Assembly: GCA_015499985.1 (NCBI GenBank)
Contig: JAAAUF010000217.1
Span: 33,256 to 48,191 of the forward strand
Direction: 5' to 3'
Origin: Haplosporangium gracile
Taxonomy: Eukaryota > Mortierellomycota > Mortierellomycetes > Mortierellales > Mortierellaceae
Length of the DNA: 14,936 nucleotides
The position numbers and the translations under genes were made by a program. Each line of letters opens with the position of its first letter. Positions within the stretch are counted from its first letter, which is position 1. A model generated the notes under the pieces. That model saw only the letters and a program-made list of their open reading frames with translations, made no database searches and was not told the DNA's origin. Shown piece after piece: positions 5,986-14,936 of the stretch.

Positions 5986-8835
5986 ATGCTGACCGCAACT
6001 TCCAGACGACAGGACTTGTTTACGCCGCAACAACAATATCAACACCACTCTCACTTACAACAACAACCTCAACACCCACAGCACTCACAACACTCGCAGC
6101 AGCAGCAGCAGCAGCAACATCAACACCACTACTATCAACCTACTGTACAGCACCCACAGCATCCTCATCATCATCACCAACAGCAACAACATCCCCAACA
6201 ACAACAGCAGCAACAGCAGCTACAGCAACAGCAACAACAGCAACAACAACAACAGCAGCAACATGATCAACAAAGCATTCTCCTGCACGAATCCCTTTCA
6301 TTAACCACAGCATCGGCATCAAGGATAGAGGAGATTGACCGCCTCAGCGTATTCTTAACGACAGCACCCACCTACGAGAAGGAGCTGTCCAAGTTTGTGC
6401 TGCCAACAGGCGAGACGATAGCCTGCGTCCTCTGGAACGAACTCTACCACATCACAGGCACCGACATTGTGCGCTCCCTCGTTTCTCGCTTCGAAAGCTT
6501 TGGACGTCCTGTTCGCAACATTAAAAAGTTCGAGGAGGGAGTGTTCTCAGACCTGAGGAACCTCAAGCCCGGTGCCGACGCCTGCTTGGAGGAGCCCAAG
6601 TCGCCGTTCCTGGAGATGCTCTACCGCAACAACTGCATTCGGACACAGAAGAAGCAAAAAGTGTTTTACTGGTACTCTGTACCCCACGACCGCCTCTTCC
6701 TCGACGCCATGGAGCGAGACCTTAAGCGCGAGCAGGCGGGGACTGAGCCCACCTCTCAGGCAGTCACAGAGCCGGCTCTTTCGTGCACGCTCGAGACTGT
6801 ACGCGATCTGGTCGAGCGGCTCTCTCGGCGGACCATCGAGATGAACACCATCACAGAGACTCTCCAAAGCTTCACCCCAGACGGAGTCACCCCCATGAAC
6901 CGTCAGTTGCCCATCTCCACAACACCTTCAGCTGTCTCGCCCACACAAGCCCAGCTCGTCCCTGAGGGCAGCAGCAGTGCTCATGGACCAGGCGGACTAG
7001 TGACCTCCAAGATGGACTCTGCTCACGGCGGTCCCTTTGAACCCCGTCACGGCCTGCAGCCAGGACACCCATATCTCGAGGATCCAGGGTGTGTACTCCT
7101 TTCATGCTAACAACAAGCACTTTGTTGATGTAGCCTTATGCTGTCTGCCCAATGGCCTATCAAACCCTAATATTTGCCTTTCTCCACTAAAACGATTACC
7201 TGATTTAGATCGGATGACAACTCAGAGTCTAAAGTCCCCTCGGATCCCGAAGGCAGTCAGGGCTTAGGTTCAGATGCAGCACATGCCTCGGAGTCCAACA
7301 CAGGGCTTTTTGGATCATTCACGCTCTTTGAAGGATCGCCCACATACAAGAAGAGACGCAGACGGTCGACCGCCAACCCTTCGATGTTGTCAGAGACCGT
7401 AGAGCGTAGCTTGGAGATGGTATCGGCAAGCAGAGGATCAGGATCCTTCTCGCACGGAGACAGTCGACATGGATCCTTTGACTTTGAGCACGACGGAGGC
7501 GGGTCTTACATGGAAGGACACGGTTCTAACGGAGGATCGAAGGGTCATGGTCTCTCAGCTGGATTTGTTCAAGATGGAGGTCGTCCTCTTCACCACCAAG
7601 GATCCGCATCCATGTCGTCGCTGCAGGCACTACATGCAAACTCAGCCAACCCCTCACGGTCCTACGCCTGCCCGGTTCAGCTTTGCGGTCGCCTTTTCAA
7701 GCGCCTGGAACACTTGAAGCGTCACTGGAGGACACACACCTTGGAGAGACCTTACGCCTGCACCATTTGCTCCAAGCGCTTCTCTAGAAGCGACAACCTG
7801 GCAGCTCATCGCAAGACTCACGAGAAGCCATCATGGGCTACCGATGATGACCCATCTCGAGAGGGAGATCAGGAGGACGAACTGGACGAGGATGAGCACG
7901 AAGATGATCTCCAGAGACTCAAGGGTTACGCCTCGGACCATAGCATGACCAGGAAGCGACGACGCACACACAGGGACCGCGGAATGGAGTCTATGAGTGA
8001 GCGAGAGAGCATGAGCGAACTCAGCAGTGGTGATGAAGACGACGAAGCCAGCATGATCAACATGATGCGGCTCTCCTCAGGTGCTCATGATCCCTTTCAG
8101 CAGCGTGGTGGGTTCTCCAAGATGGGCTTGCCTTTGGACCCGCAGCACCCTCTTCACCCGCACCAACAATCTCAGCAGCAACAACAACAGCAACAATATC
8201 CCTTGGGCGCACATCGCCCAGTAGCGTTCCCAGAGATGGCTCTCGGTGCCGCTCAGTCGTTCGTCCCTGGTATCCCTATGATGACAGCACCTGCGAACGG
8301 ACAATATGGAACGTTCCCAACAGGACCTCTATCGGCAGGCTTTGGTGGATTCCTTCCTAATCAGGCTGTGCCCCCACCACTATTCACGTTGGATGAGGAA
8401 GAGGAAGATGAGAACGAAGAGATCTCTGGCATGGAGAAGTTGCGCTACAAGTACGAGTATGAGATCAAGGCTGCGATTGATTCGACCCCTGTCCTGTCGG
8501 AGGTCTCCAAGATTATGACTACACCGACGTATAACACTGGGTCCTTTGCGTATACTGGTCCTATGCCCGAGTACGTTACGTATGGATCCTTTCCTTTGGC
8601 GACACCAGTGACTCTTGGACATCGGTACTCTTATGACCCTTCTGTCGCGGCATCATCGACGTTGTTTTCGACAGCCATGGCGCCTTCGTCGTCATCTACT
8701 TCTTCGTCCTCGGCCTCTACTACTATGTCTGGAGGACCTACCAACTACCCTGTTGTGCACACTGCTGCCTTGCCCCCTTCCCATCACCACCAGGAGTTCC
8801 TCGAGTTCTCTATGCTCCCCAACGTTCCCATTTAA
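5986..8835 (+). CDS. STE12: Ste12/SteA-type transcription factor (homeodomain-like STE domain plus two C2H2 fingers)
   Basis: Two exons, 5986-7088 and 7209-8835, encode 909 aa. The ATG has A at -3 and follows a 663-nt ATG-free stretch. Residues 15-96 are Gln/His-rich. Residues about 114-245 form the STE DNA-binding domain (conserved blocks around [16 protein letters not shown] and [14 protein letters not shown] [10 protein letters not shown]). T297, T302, T313 and S318 are followed by Pro, a likely MAP-kinase target cluster. A basic patch KKRRRR lies at 415-420. Two C2H2 fingers follow: C522/C527/H540/H544 and C552/C555/H568/H572. After them come an acidic stretch (about 580-601), a second basic patch (616-620) and a second Gln run (690-697). 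The family acts in the nucleus downstream of Fus3/Kss1-type MAP kinases in mating, filamentation and host invasion. STE domain plus fingers is the filamentous-fungal arrangement; Saccharomyces Ste12 lacks the fingers. Family identity is secure. The biological role in this species is inferred. Confidence 0.95.
6028..6273 (+). repeat. CAA/CAG/CAC-rich repeat coding the N-terminal Gln/His tract
   Basis: Codes residues 15-96 of Ste12, mostly Gln with His and Pro interruptions, using mixed CAA and CAG codons. It includes a run of 12 Gln at about residues 81-92. Such triplet tracts are prone to length change, and in transcription factors they often tune activation strength. Confidence 0.9.
7089..7208 (+). 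other. STE12: STE12 intron (120 nt, stop-containing)
   Basis: The donor is GTGTGT at 7089 and the acceptor TTTAG ends at 7208. Splicing joins GG to A (Gly) and keeps frame into SDDNSESK. Other GT choices at 7091 and 7093 break the frame with this acceptor. Length is a multiple of three, but the unspliced frame meets TAA at 7108-7110. A CTAA-type branch candidate lies near 7186-7190. Splicing is needed to reach the zinc fingers. Confidence 0.88.
8164..8196 (+). repeat. Second CAG/CAA run in STE12
   Basis: Codes residues 687-697 (two Gln, Ser, eight Gln) of Ste12. It is a smaller homopolymeric tract than the N-terminal one. Confidence 0.85.
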
Positions 8836-9065
8836 TTGCATGTAGTTTATTCGATAGATAGTTATTATTGCAGTCTCTAAAAAAAAAACGAGCTCCCGCG
8901 TTTATGTGACTCGTTTGATTTTCATTCGAGTGTGCCTGTCTGTTTTTTTGTTTGTTCTTTTTTCCCTACCAGCTCAACTGCTCACTTACTTTCTTTTGAC
9001 CTTTTCTTTTTTCCGTCCTTGTTCTTGCCACCAAAATCACTACCGGTGATCGACTTCCATCGACC
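8836..9065 (+). promoter_or_regulatory. STE12-MSH6 intergenic spacer
   Basis: 230 bp between the STE12 stop and the MSH6 start, which must hold the STE12 3' end and the MSH6 promoter. It contains a run of 10 A at 8879-8888 and then C/T-rich DNA up to the MSH6 ATG. No canonical AATAAA and no clear TATA box is visible. Confidence 0.5.
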
Positions 9066-12000
9066 ATGACATCAGACAACCGGCCTGCAAAATCACCGAC
9101 TCGTCCTAGGGGACCAAGCTCGCCGCAGCCACCCATGATGCAAAAGTCCCTCCTCTCTTTCTTCAAGACAGCTGCACCTCCCGCTACTCCTACCACCGCA
9201 GCAACACCCAGCGCCACCAACGAAAACAATGGAAACTCACACTTGACCAACGACTCGGACCCCATGCGGACACCCATCAAGAAGAAGACCAACGAAACAA
9301 CTTCGCAGGACGCCTCCTTGTTTCTAGACTCCTCACCTCTGTTCTCGACGGATGAAGTGATTCTGAACAGCACACCCAGCACAACAACATCTGCCACGCA
9401 TAAACGCAAGATGGTCGATTTCGAAGATGGTAATCCCATCGCCTATCAGGACGAATCACGGTCAGTCAAGAAGTTTGCAGCAGCGGTCGAGAAGTTGTCA
9501 TTGGGCACTCCTGTCCGCAAGCTGGATCTGTTTGCTATCGAGCCTGAGAATGGGGAAGAGGCTCTTGGGTCTCGTCGTTCGGTGCGTTTTGTTTACTTAT
9601 TACTACTTGCTTTGAGCTTATGCGTATTCTATTTTGCTCTAGGCATGTTAAATATCATCGCCCTTTTATTTGTTATGCTTATAGAGCCGTGGTGTCAGGA
9701 GAATCAAGTACCAGATCTCGGACAATGAGGATGACGACGATGATGATGTGGAGAAGAAGGGCCTCTCGACCCCCAGCAAGCCACAGCGAAAGTCTAGAGT
9801 ACTATCGGATGACGACGATGATTCAGAGTACGAGGCGCCTGCTGTAGCGCCTGAGGACGACTTTATGGATATTGGTAAGAAACTTCTTGAGCCTTTTTCA
9901 CTCTGCGTCACATTTTGCTAAGTAATACATTGGCATTGACAGTGCTCTTATGACCGCAATAGATGATGCGGATCTGGATGAAAGCCTAATGGACGACGAA
10001 ATTGAGGTGCCATCGTCGCCAGTTCGGAGCAAAAGTACACCTGCGCAGTCTAAGCCCAAGCCTACCACACCGTCCAAGCCTGCTATGACCGCCGTCTTCA
10101 ATGTAAGCTCACTTTGCCATCATGAACGGGAAGCCCAATCTTTTGTTTCGTCAGAAGGATGCAGCACCAATTAATAAGCTACGTTAAAACTTTTATAGAC
10201 ATCAAATAAGCCCGCGCCACGCCCAATGCTGATATTGAAGGACGACAAGAAGAAGGAGCGGGTGGCCAAGTTCGAGGAGAAGAACAGTGGACGATACAGT
10301 TGGCTTTTGGATATCAAGGATGCTGACATGAACCCAATTGGTAACAACGGCGTCTGCAGCCATCAATATCATATGCTTTTGTGATTTACCAAAGTACTGA
10401 CATCCAGTTGTCAAATTTGGTTATATAGGTTCGCCGGATTACGACCCTAGGACGCTTTACATTCCAAAATCAGCATGGGCCACGTTCACAGAGTTTGAGA
10501 GGCAGTTTTGGGAGATCAAGGGCCAGCACTTTGATTCAGTGGTCTTTTTCAAGAAGGGCAAGTTTTATGAGCTGTATGAGAACGACGCCGACATTGGACA
10601 CCAAAAGTTTGACCTCAAGCTTACAGACCGCACCAACATGAGGATGGTGGGAGTGCCCGAGTCGAGTTTTGAGTACTGGGCGGCTCAGTTTATTGCCAAG
10701 GGATACAAGGTGGCAAGGGTCGACCAGATGGAAACGGCGCTCGGAAAGGCTATGCGCGAACGTGATGGGGCCGCTGCAAAGTCAGTGCAAAAGGTCATCC
10801 GACGTGAACTGCATTCGATCTTGACGGCCGGAACACTGACGGATTCGGGTTTGCTGACGAACGACATGGCGACCTACTGTATGGCGATCAAGGAGATCAA
10901 CCGACCTGGCGCAGAGCACTTGCCCACACAGTTCGGAGTCGCATTTGTGGATACTTCGACAGCAGAGTTTAACCTGGCAACTTTCTATGACGACATGGAC
11001 AGGACCAAGTTTGAGACTCTTATTACCCAGATCAAACCCAAGGAAGTCGTCGTGGAGAAGGGTGGTCTGAGCGTGAGGAGCACCAGGATTCTAAAGAACA
11101 GTCTGGGCGCCAATACGATCTGGAATCATTTGCAGCCTGAGACTCAGTTCTGGAACGCCTTGGACACAGCGGACGAGCTTCGCATCAAAGAATACTTTGG
11201 AGCTAATGAAGCAGGACCTTTTGCCTCAGGTTCGTTTGGTGATCTTGACTTTCGTATTTATTTTTGTCCGCCACGAAAAGCTAACCTACCTTTATTTATG
11301 ATAATGCGTTATTAATCTGTTCTTTCAATCGACTTAGATTGTTGGCCGGCTGCGTTGCAGACTGTGAAGGATAATTTGGCAGTGATGAGTGCGCTTGGAG
11401 GTCTGGTCTGGTATCTGAGAACTGTAAGTCTAACATCTTGAAGCTACTTGCAACTGGTAATGAATCAATGCTGCATACTAACTACGTCGCTACATTTTAT
11501 TCTAATTTTTAGCTCAAACTTGATACAGAACTGCTGTCCTTCAAGAACTTTCACGTTTACGATCCAGTTCGTCAAGCTTCCACACTTATCTTGGACGGCC
11601 AGACTCTTTCCAACTTGGAAGTGTTCCAAAACAATGGTGATGGATCAGAGACTGGAACCGTCCTTCGACTCCTCAACCGATGTGTCACACCATTCGGAAA
11701 GCGTTTGTTCCGTAGATGGTTGTGTCACCCTCTGCGTTCGAGTGCAGCCATTGGTGCGCGACTGGACGCTGTCGAAGATCTTATGCGTGTCCCAGGGTTC
11801 ATAGAGCTGTTTGAGGAGAAGTGTGCTCGTTTCCCTGATCTGGAGCGTATTGTGAGTCGCATCCACGCTGGATCTTGCAAGATTTCCGAGTTTTTGGTGG
11901 TACTATCGACCTTCAGGACATTGGTCGATACTTCCCGTCGCTTGAGCTCATACAACGACCAATTCAAGTCCAAGAAGCTGGCGTCTGTCTTGGACGAGTT

Positions 12001-13854
12001 GCCGGATTTGACAGAGCACTTAAATTATTTTGCAGAGGCTTTTGATCACAAGGTGGCACAGGCCGAGGGCGATATTATCCCACATCCTGGTTTTGCAGAG
12101 GACTATGATGCCAACAACGAAGTCTTGAACAACCTCGACTCTCGATTTGCACAACTTTTGGACAAGGCCAAACGCGAGCTCAAGTAAGTACTCTTGGGCA
12201 TTCGTTTTTTTACTGTTGATATGTCATGATCTCCTGATTTCATTACTAAGTGCACTCCTTGCTTGGACGCTTAGAACAACGAAGATTGTTTACAAGGATC
12301 TAGGCAAGGAAATCTATCAGCTGGAGATGTCAAACAAGATCACTGTCCCTAAGAACTGGAAGAAGACCTCGTCTACTAGCGTAAGTTATTATTGAGGATG
12401 CTGTGGTATGCGTGTCAGCTGCCTTATACGAAAAATTGTGCTCACCATATGTACTTTCTATGATCAAATAGTCCATTAGCCGATATTACACTCCGGAATT
12501 GATGGTGCTTGTCACGAAGTTGCAGGAGGCAAGGGAGACCAAGAACGCTATCATGAAGGAGCTTCAGGGACGACTCTACGCCAAGTTTGACGAGAATTAC
12601 AAGAGCTGGTTGAAGGCAGTGAAGATCATCGCTGAACTGGATTGTCTTTGCGCTCTCTCGAAGAGTAGCTCTGCCCTTGGCTGTAAGTCACCATATATGT
12701 TATTTCAAAGTTACTCATTTACATCTTGACACGGAATTAACCTTTTAACTTTTGATGCTATTCGATGATACATTAGCGCCTTCTTGCCGCCCAGAGTTTG
12801 TGGAGAGCGAGCGGTCAGTTTTGGAACTGGAGGGATTGAGACACCCTTGTGTGATCCCCGGTATTGCATCGGACTTTATCCCTAACGACACCATGCTTGG
12901 AGGTGACACTTCCAACCTGATTCTTCTGACAGGCCCCAACATGGGTGGTAAATCCACTCTGCTCAGACAGGTACTATATCGCTTTTTTGCCAATCGCGAC
13001 GATGGGCATTCATGACTGACATAGTTATTGGTATGACTTCATCGTCTAACATTTTCTTATGTAATTTCCTGTAGACGTGTGTGGCAATCATTATGGCGCA
13101 ACTTGGATGCTATGTCCCGGCGGAAAAATGCCGATTGACGCCCTTTGACCGGATTTTCACGCGCATTGGAGCGAACGACAATATTTTGGCTGGTCAGTCG
13201 ACATTTATGGTGGAGCTGTCGGAGACGTCCAAAATTCTGTCAGAGGCGACAGAGCGGTCGATGGTGATTTTGGACGAACTGGGACGAGGCACAAGCACGT
13301 TTGATGGATACGCGATTGCATACTCTGTTCTGCATGAGTTGTCGACTCGGATCGGATGTTTGGGCCTGTTCTCGACTCACTATGGAACGTTGACGAATGA
13401 GTTTGAACGGGATCCAAATGTGACATTGAAGCACATGGCATGCCAAGTAGATCAGGCTAACCGAGAGGTGACTTTCTTGTACAAGTTGGTGGATGGTGTC
13501 TGTGAAAAGTCATATGGTATGAACGTGGCCCATATGGCAGGCGTTCCCCGCGAAATTGTTGACCGTGCAGAGGAAATGGCGCAGGAATTCGAACTCAAAC
13601 AGGAGACCAAGCGTGAGGAGGAGTTGCGTCTAACCCGAGGTGCCAAGAATGTTGGACTCGGTATGGTGATGGATCTTGCCTACTTGCTTGGCAGAGTCGG
13701 TCGTCCAGACACTGCTGCTGCTGCTGATGTTGTGGATGCTGAGATGAACGGTGAAGCTGAAGACTCGACGACGCGAGTAGGTGCACGGTGCCTTTCGAAG
13801 GAGCAGGAGACACGTGTCTTCCAGCGCATCTTCAAGGCCATGGCTTCGCTGTAA
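9066..13854 (+). CDS. MSH6: DNA mismatch repair protein Msh6 (MutS homologue)
   Basis: Eleven exons encode 1278 aa: 9066-9581, 9685-9874, 9963-10102, 10199-10340, 10429-11229, 11338-11423, 11513-12183, 12275-12380, 12472-12682, 12777-12970, 13075-13854. All junctions keep frame, with GT-AG introns of 88-108 nt. The ATG context is ACC. A PCNA-binding PIP box QKSLLSFF lies at residues 26-33, in a disordered tail rich in S/T-P sites and Asp runs (188-193). The mismatch-binding FYE motif (F375-Y376-E377) in [14 protein letters not shown] distinguishes Msh6 from Msh2, which lacks it. Connector and lever domains follow. The ATPase has Walker [10 protein letters not shown] (1007-1015), an [15 protein letters not shown] signature (about 1053-1063), Walker B ILDE (D1086/E1087) and STHYG (H1120). 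Length is close to yeast Msh6. With Msh2 it forms MutS-alpha, which detects base mismatches and small loops in the nucleus. No PWWP domain is visible. Identity is secure. Confidence 0.96.
11424..11512 (+). other. MSH6: MSH6 intron 6 with perfect TACTAAC branch site
   Basis: The donor is GTAAGT and the acceptor TTTTTAG. TACTAAC at 11476-11482, 30 nt upstream of the acceptor, is identical to the budding-yeast branch consensus. It supports the intron model. Intron 10 (12971-13074) also carries CTAAC, at 13046-13050. Confidence 0.9.
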
Positions 13855-14106
13855 CATATTTTCTTTTTAAACCTTATGCACAATTCTACAAATACATATA
13901 TCCGCTTGCTCGTTTTTAAACCACAGTTGCCACTGAATGTTTTGCATTGGGAAATGATACTCTTTGTTATGGCAACATGGATACTATGATATGCTATCTA
14001 TCCATGTTAAAGAAAAGAAACTATGAAAGATGTCGCTACAGAACCTGCCTGTTGTTCACTTTCAATCTCTTCTTTTCTGTTCGAAAAGACGGTGTTGTTA
14101 TTGTCA
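13855..14106. other. Convergent MSH6 / sphingomyelinase-like 3' spacer
   Basis: 252 bp separate the two stop codons, so both 3' ends lie here and the two 3' UTRs may overlap. The DNA is AT-rich, with no canonical AATAAA on either strand. It contains a 10-bp-stem inverted repeat at 13974-14008. Confidence 0.6.
13974..14008. repeat. Inverted repeat (10-bp stem, 15-nt loop)
   Basis: AACATGGATA at 13974-13983 is the exact reverse complement of TATCCATGTT at 13999-14008. It is placed between two convergent genes, so transcripts from either strand would carry the hairpin. A role in 3'-end formation or RNA stability is possible but not shown. Confidence 0.65.
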
Positions 14107-14936
14107 TTACTTGCAGAGGCTCTTGTTCCAAGGGCTGTTCTGGGCGGCGGCAGCAGGCTCGGCACGCTTGAGGATGCGGTTGGCGCCAGCAACAACAGTG
14201 GCAGCAGGGGTGAGCTCACCGTCGACGTCGCTGCGTCTAGAGAGGCCAAGAGATATTTTTGTGCAAGAGTCAGAGCTCTTGCCGGCGCGGAGGTTGCAGA
14301 TCATTTCGGCGGGGCAAGGGCCACCGGCGGGGCAGGCAGGTTGGAGACCGGCAGACTTGCCACGGAGCTTCCAGTAGGTTTGGAAGGCGGCGGGGTTGGT
14401 CTCGAAGGCCTTGGTAACGTTGTGCCACCAGCCTGCGCTCAGAGGCTGGTCAGCAGCGATGGGTACATATTGGGAGTAGGTTTGGCGAGCTGAGTACTCG
14501 AGGTGCCAGTTGGGAGACGCGCCGGTCGCGTCCCAGGTGGGAGCGAGGTTCATGTCGGCGACGTAGGTCTGGGAGTCGAAGACGTTCCATGACTTGGTGT
14601 CGACCTTGTAGAGACGGAAACCGGGGTTGAGGTTGGTATAGGTGGTGGCGGAGGGTCCGATCCAGGAGGTAGAGATGGCGTTCTGGGCAGTCTTAGCACC
14701 GGGTCCGTAGGAGAGGGCAAACTCGTCGTAGTGGGTGTGTCCAAAAAACTGTTCGGCAATGACGTGGGGAGAGTAGCGCTGGACGGCCTGGTAGTAGAGG
14801 GCAGACCAGTTCATAATACAGTCGGTCATGGATGGGCCGACGTGACCAATGATCCAGACACGGTCACCGGCGTTCTCGGCGGCCTGCAATTGGGCGACGA
14901 GCCACTTGAGTTCACCGTTGGGGTCGTAGTCTTTGG
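14107..14936 (-). CDS. Acid sphingomyelinase-like phosphodiesterase (calcineurin-type metallophosphoesterase), 3' part
   Basis: The reading frame enters from the right edge with 275 visible codons and ends at TAA 14107-14109. No intron is needed in this part. The start reads KDYDPNGELKWLVAQL, the typical DPxGQLxWL region. It then gives IIGH (visible H31) and GHTHYDEF (visible H66, H68), which are late metal-binding motifs of the metallophosphoesterase fold, followed by PSATTYTNLNPGFRLY, a strong family signature. The C-terminal region has four Cys (C-x5-C-x5-C-x10-C), resembling the disulfide-bonded C-terminal domain of acid sphingomyelinases, and an NVT glycosylation site. Family members are secreted or lysosomal zinc enzymes that cleave sphingomyelin or related phosphodiesters. 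The N-terminal half, including the signal peptide and first metal ligands, is outside the window, so substrate and activity cannot be confirmed. Confidence 0.9.
   Translation of the reverse strand, partial: KDYDPNGELKWLVAQLQAAENAGDRVWIIGHVGPSMTDCIMNWSALYYQAVQRYSPHVIAEQFFGHTHYDEFALSYGPGAKTAQNAISTSWIGPSATTYTNLNPGFRLYKVDTKSWNVFDSQTYVADMNLAPTWDATGASPNWHLEYSARQTYSQYVPIAADQPLSAGWWHNVTKAFETNPAAFQTYWKLRGKSAGLQPACPAGGPCPAEMICNLRAGKSSDSCTKISLGLSRRSDVDGELTPAATVVAGANRILKRAEPAAAAQNSPWNKSLCK

Noticed and set aside
6547..6867. Open frames antisense to or out of frame with the STE domain
   Set aside because: Shadow frames of STE12, whose own frame has clear domain conservation.
8966..9439. 157-aa - strand frame over the MSH6 start
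   Set aside because: Antisense shadow of the MSH6 N-terminal exon, which carries the PIP box in the correct frame.
14023..14493. 156-aa + strand frame over the sphingomyelinase-like gene
   Set aside because: Antisense shadow. The - strand frame holds the conserved GHTHYDEF and TTYTNLNPG motifs.

Overview
The window looks like fungal nuclear DNA. It holds two tandem protein genes on the + strand, the 3' part of a third gene on the - strand, and about 6 kb of apparently non-coding DNA at the left. Genes are split by short GT-AG introns of about 90-120 nt, one with a perfect TACTAAC branch site. Start codons have A at -3, and gene 5' flanks are strongly pyrimidine-rich on the coding strand. A Ste12 protein that keeps two C2H2 zinc fingers excludes Saccharomyces-type yeasts. 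The gene style would fit an early-diverging fungus (Mucoromycota, perhaps Mortierella-like), but that placement is an inference.

Layout. Positions 1-5985 carry no protein gene I can support. The left edge has an exon-like segment (9-82). A purine-rich stretch (about 180-560) could be the pyrimidine-rich leader of a - strand gene lying off the left end. Three copies of the Ste12 pheromone response element core TGAAACA occur within the first 623 bases, two of them in tandem. Positions 3900-5985 are very pyrimidine-rich, including 105 nt of uninterrupted C/T, and end in a 663-nt stretch without any ATG just before the STE12 start. Positions 5986-8835 are a two-exon STE12/steA-type transcription factor of 909 aa. 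After 230 bp, positions 9066-13854 are an 11-exon MSH6 mismatch-repair gene of 1278 aa. After a convergent 252-bp gap, positions 14107-14936 (- strand) are the C-terminal part of a secreted acid-sphingomyelinase-like phosphodiesterase that continues past the right edge.

The three genes do not form an obvious pathway. STE12 serves MAP-kinase controlled mating, filamentation or invasion. MSH6 pairs with MSH2 to recognise base mismatches. The sphingomyelinase-like enzyme is probably extracellular or lysosomal/vacuolar lipid hydrolysis. I found no new multi-gene system. The points most worth checking are the regulatory architecture around STE12 (long AUG-free leader, intron whose retention would remove the zinc fingers, polyglutamine head), the tandem response elements at the left, and the dense array of CDK-type sites in the MSH6 tail.
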